NCBI GenBank assembly: GCA_041674345.1
Contig: JBAYVY010000158.1
Location: 1-8,193 of the forward strand
DNA from: JBAYVY01 sp041674345
GTDB lineage: Bacteria; Planctomycetota; Phycisphaerae; Phycisphaerales; Zrk34
Length of the DNA stretch: 8,193 nt
Direction of reading: 5' to 3'
The position numbers were made by a program, and so were the translations under genes. This document shows, piece after piece, positions 5,222-8,193 of the stretch. Positions within the stretch are counted from its first letter, which is position 1; each line of letters starts with the position of its first letter. The notes under the pieces were generated by a model. The model worked only from the letters and a program-made list of their open reading frames with translations, did no database searches and was not told where the DNA came from.

Positions 5222-6315
5222 TCAGGCGGCTCGGCGGTAATAATGATTGAGCAACCCACCCGGCTTCGAGTCGCAGTCGATTTGTCCGACCGGTTCCTCC
5301 GGCGGAACGGGCGGTGGCAGATCGCCGTCGAGCGGTCGGTTACCCAACCCTTGGTGAGGCCGATGACGATTGAAAAATACCTCGTAGGCCCCGGTGATGT
5401 AATCGATCTGGCTGAGGCAGAAACAAATCATCTGGTTGAGACATTCCCGCTTGAAGCCGCCGATCCACGACTCGGCGTAACAATTGGCGACGGGGGCTTG
5501 GTATGGCGTGAGGATGATTTCGGTGCCCGTCTCTTTGAACAACCGGTCGAACGCTCTGGTATATTTGGTGCCATGATCGTGGATAAGGCGCTTGATCTCG
5601 AGGCCGTGGCTTTCAGCCCACATGAGCGCGTTGCGCCCTGTTGTTGGACCCAATCGCCAGTAGGGTGGTAGGTGGCCGGCGAGAGGAAGATTTTTCGGCT
5701 ACCAACGTGAATGAACACCAGTACATAAGCGACGCGTTTGTCCAGCGGCGTCCAGATGTTTTTGCAGAAGAAATCGGTGGCCACCAGCGACTCAGCATGG
5801 GCTGCAAGAAACGTCCGCCACGGCGTTCGTACGCCTTTGTCCTTGGGTGTGAAGCGTTCCGGATCGGGCAACAAGTCTTCGTCCACCAGCATTCGTCGCA
5901 CCGAACTGCGGCTGGGCGTAAGGCCGAGTTTTCGCAGTTCGCCCACGATCCGTCACACGCCCCAACCGATGTTCTCCTTCGCCAAGCGTGTGATGATGGT
6001 ACGTAGCGATTCGGTGATGCGTTTGGGGCGTCCGACCCGGCCGGGCGTTCGGCCATCGCGTTCATCACGAACCCAACGCCGGTAAGTTCCGGGGGTGACG
6101 ATGCCGAGGATATCTTCGACCCGGTGGCTCATATCCGCCCCGGCCTTGAGCATTCGTTTCCGCTCATCGGGTGTCAGGATCACACGCTCACCGGGCAGAT
6201 GCGCCCGCAGCAATTCGATCTGGAGTCGGAGAAATTGAATCTGCTTGTCCCGCCGGGCCGACCAGGCCTCCATGAGCATCACCATCAAGGGCCAAATCCA
6301 CTTCGCAACCGTCAT
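5222..6315 (-). pseudogene. Broken DDE (rve integrase core) transposase
   Basis: Reading from ATG at 6315 (GGAGG seven bases upstream), the protein starts MTVAKWIWPLMVMLMEAW. A helix-turn-helix-like region follows (EDILGIVTPGTYRRWVRDE). The integrase core keeps its acidic triad: Asp in VATDFFCKNIW, Asp in LIHDHGTKY and Glu in CYAESWIGGFKREC, ending with HRPHQGLGNRPLDGD. Two lesions break it. A TGA at 5953-5955 stands where the sense of the frame (GWGV-R-RIVGEL) suggests CGA. A one-base loss near 5632-5640 (after WVQQQ) forces a shift to the frame that ends at 5222. Either could be programmed in principle, but two together argue for a dead copy. Similar transposases are, from memory, frequent in planctomycetes. 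Confidence 0.88.
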
Positions 6316-6358
6316 CGGCATCCTCCGAAGACATTTCGTAAGTCCAGTAACAGCAAAG

Positions 6359-6381
6359 GCCCGACAATTTGGACCGCCTCT
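6359..6381 (-). repeat. Right terminal inverted repeat of the insertion sequence
   Basis: GCCCGACAATTTGGACCGCC then TCT on the plus strand. It lies 44 bases upstream of the transposase start, as expected for the promoter-proximal end. Confidence 0.75.
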
Positions 6382-6814
6382 GGGAGACGCCAAGATAGCG
6401 GCTTGAGCCGCCATCGTCACGTCTCGGCTTGTTGAAACGGTCCCGTTCAACCCACGGTGACATACTTTGAGGGTGGCTTGGCGATGAATCAAGCCCCACA
6501 AAAAGTAGTCGGGTTGCGAAACCAAGAGGATCCCTCCACACCCCCGCTCAGCCGCCGCAGCAGCAGCATGATGGGCCACCACTTCGGCGAAGGCGTCCAG
6601 AATCGTCTCGACCAGTTCTTGTTGTCGCATCATCTCGTCCAATCATCATGCGCCGACACCGGCGCGACTGACGTTGGGCAGGTGAAACAATGAGAGCCGT
6701 GCGACATCAGCCGACCCAGTGCGGCTGGTCAGTTGGGGGTGGTGCCAACACGCACGACCGTACTTGCAGATGATCGCATTCACTACGGCTCACAGCGATT
6801 CGGATGAGGGCACT
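6382..6814. other. Gene-poor stretch, possibly the stub of an interrupted gene
   Basis: No recognisable complete gene. On the minus strand an ATG at 6630 (also 6642) opens a frame reading MRQQELVETILDAFAEVVAHHAAAAAAERG with GC-rich third positions. It continues without a stop through the element end into the transposase frame. This could be the N-terminus of an unknown protein cut off by the insertion, or chance. I could not match the remainder to anything. Confidence 0.35.
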
Positions 6815-7312
6815 TCACAATTTTCGGATCGTCGCCATCGGCAGGAACAGGTGCAGTTCGTCGTCCAACAGGGGCAGGAATCCGAAACCTTCGTAGAAGC
6901 GTTTGGCTTTGACGTTCAACGCATCGACGGTCACTGCGTGGATGCCGATTCGATCGGCCATGTCGCGGACGCGTTTGAGAGCGTCGACCAGCAAAACTCC
7001 TCCCAAGCCCTGCCCCTGGAAATGGTGATCCACCGCCAATCGTCCGAGATGTGCCGTCGGCACGGGATACTTCGGCAACCGTTTGGCCATTGCTTCGGTG
7101 AGATTGCTGAAGGACACACTGCCGCTGGAAAGCGTGTAGTAACCAATCACAACATCTGATTCCAGCGGCAGGGCGACGTAGGTGCGGGAAATGTCACGGC
7201 GTGCGTTTTGGCCGGCGTGGGTGTAAAGAAACGTGTTCAAGGTTTCTTCGCCGCAGTCAAACGCCTCGCGCACATGAGGCGTGTCCAATAGTTCGATGCG
7301 CCACTGGCTCAT
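6815..7312 (-). CDS. GNAT-family acetyltransferase toxin, TacT-like
   Basis: Members of this group acetylate the amino group of charged tRNAs and block translation when free of antitoxin. The 165-residue protein has the acetyl-CoA loop QGQGLGG at 99-105 after HLGRLAVDHHF, and the C-terminal NVKAKRFYEGFGFLPL with Tyr140 at the position used in catalysis by relatives. The N-terminus FDCGEETLNTFLYTHAGQNARRD is characteristic of toxin-type GNATs. Its ATG overlaps the antitoxin stop in an ATGA (7309-7312), so the pair is translationally coupled. The gene appears intact. Target tRNA cannot be read from sequence. Toxin identity rests on family likeness plus the neighbour. Confidence 0.9.
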   Translation of the reverse strand: MSQWRIELLDTPHVREAFDCGEETLNTFLYTHAGQNARRDISRTYVALPLESDVVIGYYTLSSGSVSFSNLTEAMAKRLPKYPVPTAHLGRLAVDHHFQGQGLGGVLLVDALKRVRDMADRIGIHAVTVDALNVKAKRFYEGFGFLPLLDDELHLFLPMATIRKL

Positions 7313-7587
7313 TGCGCAACCTTACCGGCGTGGCGTTTTGCCGCTTTGCGAAGTTTCGCGTTGGGTTCCGCCGGATGATCGAGCGCGGCCAGAAAAGCAT
7401 CCCGGTCGCGGTCGCTGAGACGCAGCATCCCGAACCGTTCCACCACCTCTTCAGCCTGACGCAGTAGTGTGGCAACGGTGAACGCGCTGATGGTCTGCCC
7501 CAGAAACCCCGCCGCCTGTTCGATGAGCTTTTTCTGCTCTTCGCCCAGGCGGACGTCCAAGCGGGTTGTATTGACGGTGGTGGCCAT
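7309..7587 (-). CDS. DUF1778 ribbon-helix-helix antitoxin, TacA-like
   Basis: A 92-residue partner of the GNAT toxin. The N-terminal TTRLDVRLGEEQKKLIEQAAGFLGQTISAFTVATLL is the ribbon-helix-helix region that dimerises and binds operator DNA. The C-terminal LSDRDRDAFLAALDHPAEPNAKLRKA is the segment that wraps and neutralises the toxin in this family. ATG at 7587 is chosen because it has AAGGA about eight bases upstream and gives the usual length. The longer open frame to 7662 runs through the promoter. As the first gene of the operon it probably represses its own promoter together with the toxin. Confidence 0.92.
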   Translation of the reverse strand: MATTVNTTRLDVRLGEEQKKLIEQAAGFLGQTISAFTVATLLRQAEEVVERFGMLRLSDRDRDAFLAALDHPAEPNAKLRKAAKRHAGKVAQ

Positions 7588-7628
7588 AGCAATATTCCTT
7601 ACATCAGCATCGACTGTTTGATTTCTAG

Positions 7629-7660
7629 AGTATAGCATTGAGTGCGGCATTTTGCCACAC
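7629..7660 (-). promoter_or_regulatory. Promoter and candidate operator of the toxin-antitoxin operon
   Basis: On the minus strand, TATACT (7629-7634) is preceded by TGC, an extended -10 element. The -35 region is overlapped by an inverted repeat: GTGCGGCA (7642-7649) and TGCCACAC (7653-7660), complementary at 7 of 8 and separated by three bases. This placement suits repression by the ribbon-helix-helix antitoxin. The start of transcription would be near 7622, about 35 bases before the antitoxin. Confidence 0.6.
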
Positions 7661-7667
7661 AAATGTA

Positions 7668-7711
7668 AATTGGCCGATCATTTGCCATTCACGTCCGAAT
7701 TGGGGCCAATT
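7668..7711. repeat. Inverted repeat upstream of the toxin-antitoxin operon
   Basis: AATTGGCC (7668-7675) and GGCCAATT (7704-7711) are exact complements around a 28-base loop. It lies between the operon promoter and the end of the next minus-strand gene, and could be a second regulatory site or a weak end-of-gene structure. No T-run is seen. Confidence 0.45.
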
Positions 7712-7747
7712 ACTCAGCATGCCCAGGTTAAGTTCTTCGTGTTCAGG

Positions 7748-8068
7748 TTATTCATTTTGGCCGTGTGATCGCGGACCCAGCACATAGTAGCCGGGTTTGG
7801 GGCCGGGCTGGAATTGAATCATATCCCGCTCTGTCAAGGTTCTCAGAACTCGTTTTGCATGCCGAATGCTGTAGCCGAATTCTTCCATCACCTGCTTTCG
7901 TGTCAGCTTTACATCCCGGCTCAACTGCCCGAGTATCCAATAGTGGCGATCCGCCAATGGCTCTTGGCCTTCGGCAAGGATAGATTCTGTGACATTGGTC
8001 GTGCGGCCTTTTCGTTGTGGGTTTGAGTGATGCGTCGACTCGGCGCCGTCGAGTTGGGATTCAATCAA
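7748..8068 (-). CDS. Small winged-helix DNA-binding protein or fragment
   Basis: Residues about 40-97 (ADRHYWILGQLSRDVKLTRKQ, VMEEFGYSIRHAKRVLRTLT, then IQFQPGPKPGYYVL) form a winged helix. It closely resembles the C-terminal DNA-binding module found at the end of AlbA/RecG-like ATP-binding proteins and some Fic proteins. The catalytic parts expected before such a module are absent. The start shown is a TTG at 8068; the frame stays open upstream to the right edge of the window, reading residues such as ENPFFTINCSARSAETTALL that I do not recognise. It may be a truncated gene, the end of a longer protein, or a small stand-alone regulator. It ends 87 bases before the toxin-antitoxin promoter. 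Confidence 0.5.
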   Translation of the reverse strand: MIESQLDGAESTHHSNPQRKGRTTNVTESILAEGQEPLADRHYWILGQLSRDVKLTRKQVMEEFGYSIRHAKRVLRTLTERDMIQFQPGPKPGYYVLGPRSHGQNE

Positions 8069-8193
8069 ACCGTATGCGTCCGGTGAAGCACAGGTTGCCG
8101 CAGGATTGCGGAGAAGCGCGGTCGTTTCGGCGGAGCGAGCCGAGCAGTTGATGGTGAAGAACGGGTTTTCGGCGCAGCGTGCCCGTGATTTCC

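Larger units (their letters stand above)
4988..6381. mobile_element. Decayed insertion sequence with integrase-type (rve) transposase
   Basis: Terminal inverted repeats at 4988-5010 and 6359-6381 match at 22 of 23 positions (AGAGGCGGTCCAAATTGT then T or C, then GGGC). They enclose a broken transposase gene, giving an element of about 1.39 kb. I see no clear target-site duplication outside the ends. A partial extra copy of the end motif (CAGAGGCGGCCAAG at 4957-4970) lies just outside on the left, so the true left terminus could be slightly further out. The element separates the response regulator from the toxin-antitoxin pair. Confidence 0.75.

Noticed and set aside
5222..6315. Programmed frameshift or recoding of the transposase
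   Set aside because: Needs both a stop read-through and a distant frameshift with no slippery sequence evident; decay is simpler.

Overview
The window reads as high-GC (about 60%) bacterial chromosome. It is probably from a planctomycete, possibly the Phycisphaerae side. I infer this from the style of the proteins: a TatC with a greatly enlarged periplasmic loop, a family-4 uracil-DNA glycosylase with an N-terminal extension, and an integrase-type transposase whose wording I associate with planctomycete genomes. No rRNA or marker gene here settles it.

Layout. Positions 1-638 (minus) hold the start of a family-4 uracil-DNA glycosylase that runs off the left edge. Positions 640-1850 hold no convincing protein gene but are rich in structure. 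There is a 675-782 inverted repeat. A probable independent RNA gene lies on the plus strand at about 919-1326, with a good sigma70-type promoter, a long closing helix and a strong intrinsic terminator. An inverted repeat follows at 1372-1460. At 1473-1610 four consecutive stem-loops have unrelated stems but almost the same GGGGGAAG loop. Positions 1847-3416 (minus) hold tadA downstream of tatC, probably one operon. Divergent from these, 3434-4306 (plus) encodes a YkuE/YaeI-type metallophosphoesterase, followed by a stand-alone receiver-domain response regulator at 4474-4923.

The right half is accessory. Positions 4988-6381 are a decayed insertion sequence with 23-bp terminal inverted repeats and a transposase broken by a stop codon and a frameshift. 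About 430 bases without a recognisable gene follow. Then comes a minus-strand toxin-antitoxin pair of the TacA/TacT type (DUF1778 antitoxin at 7309-7587, GNAT toxin at 6815-7312) with a visible promoter and candidate operator. The right edge has a small winged-helix protein of uncertain completeness.

A thread through the left half is short-period, purine-rich 'word' repeats of at least five kinds, several in inverted pairs. Three of them are read in frame inside otherwise normal housekeeping proteins: the N-terminal linker of the glycosylase, the C-terminal tail of TadA and the periplasmic loop of TatC. These repeats, the plus-strand RNA gene and the conserved-loop stem-loop array are the least ordinary content of the window.
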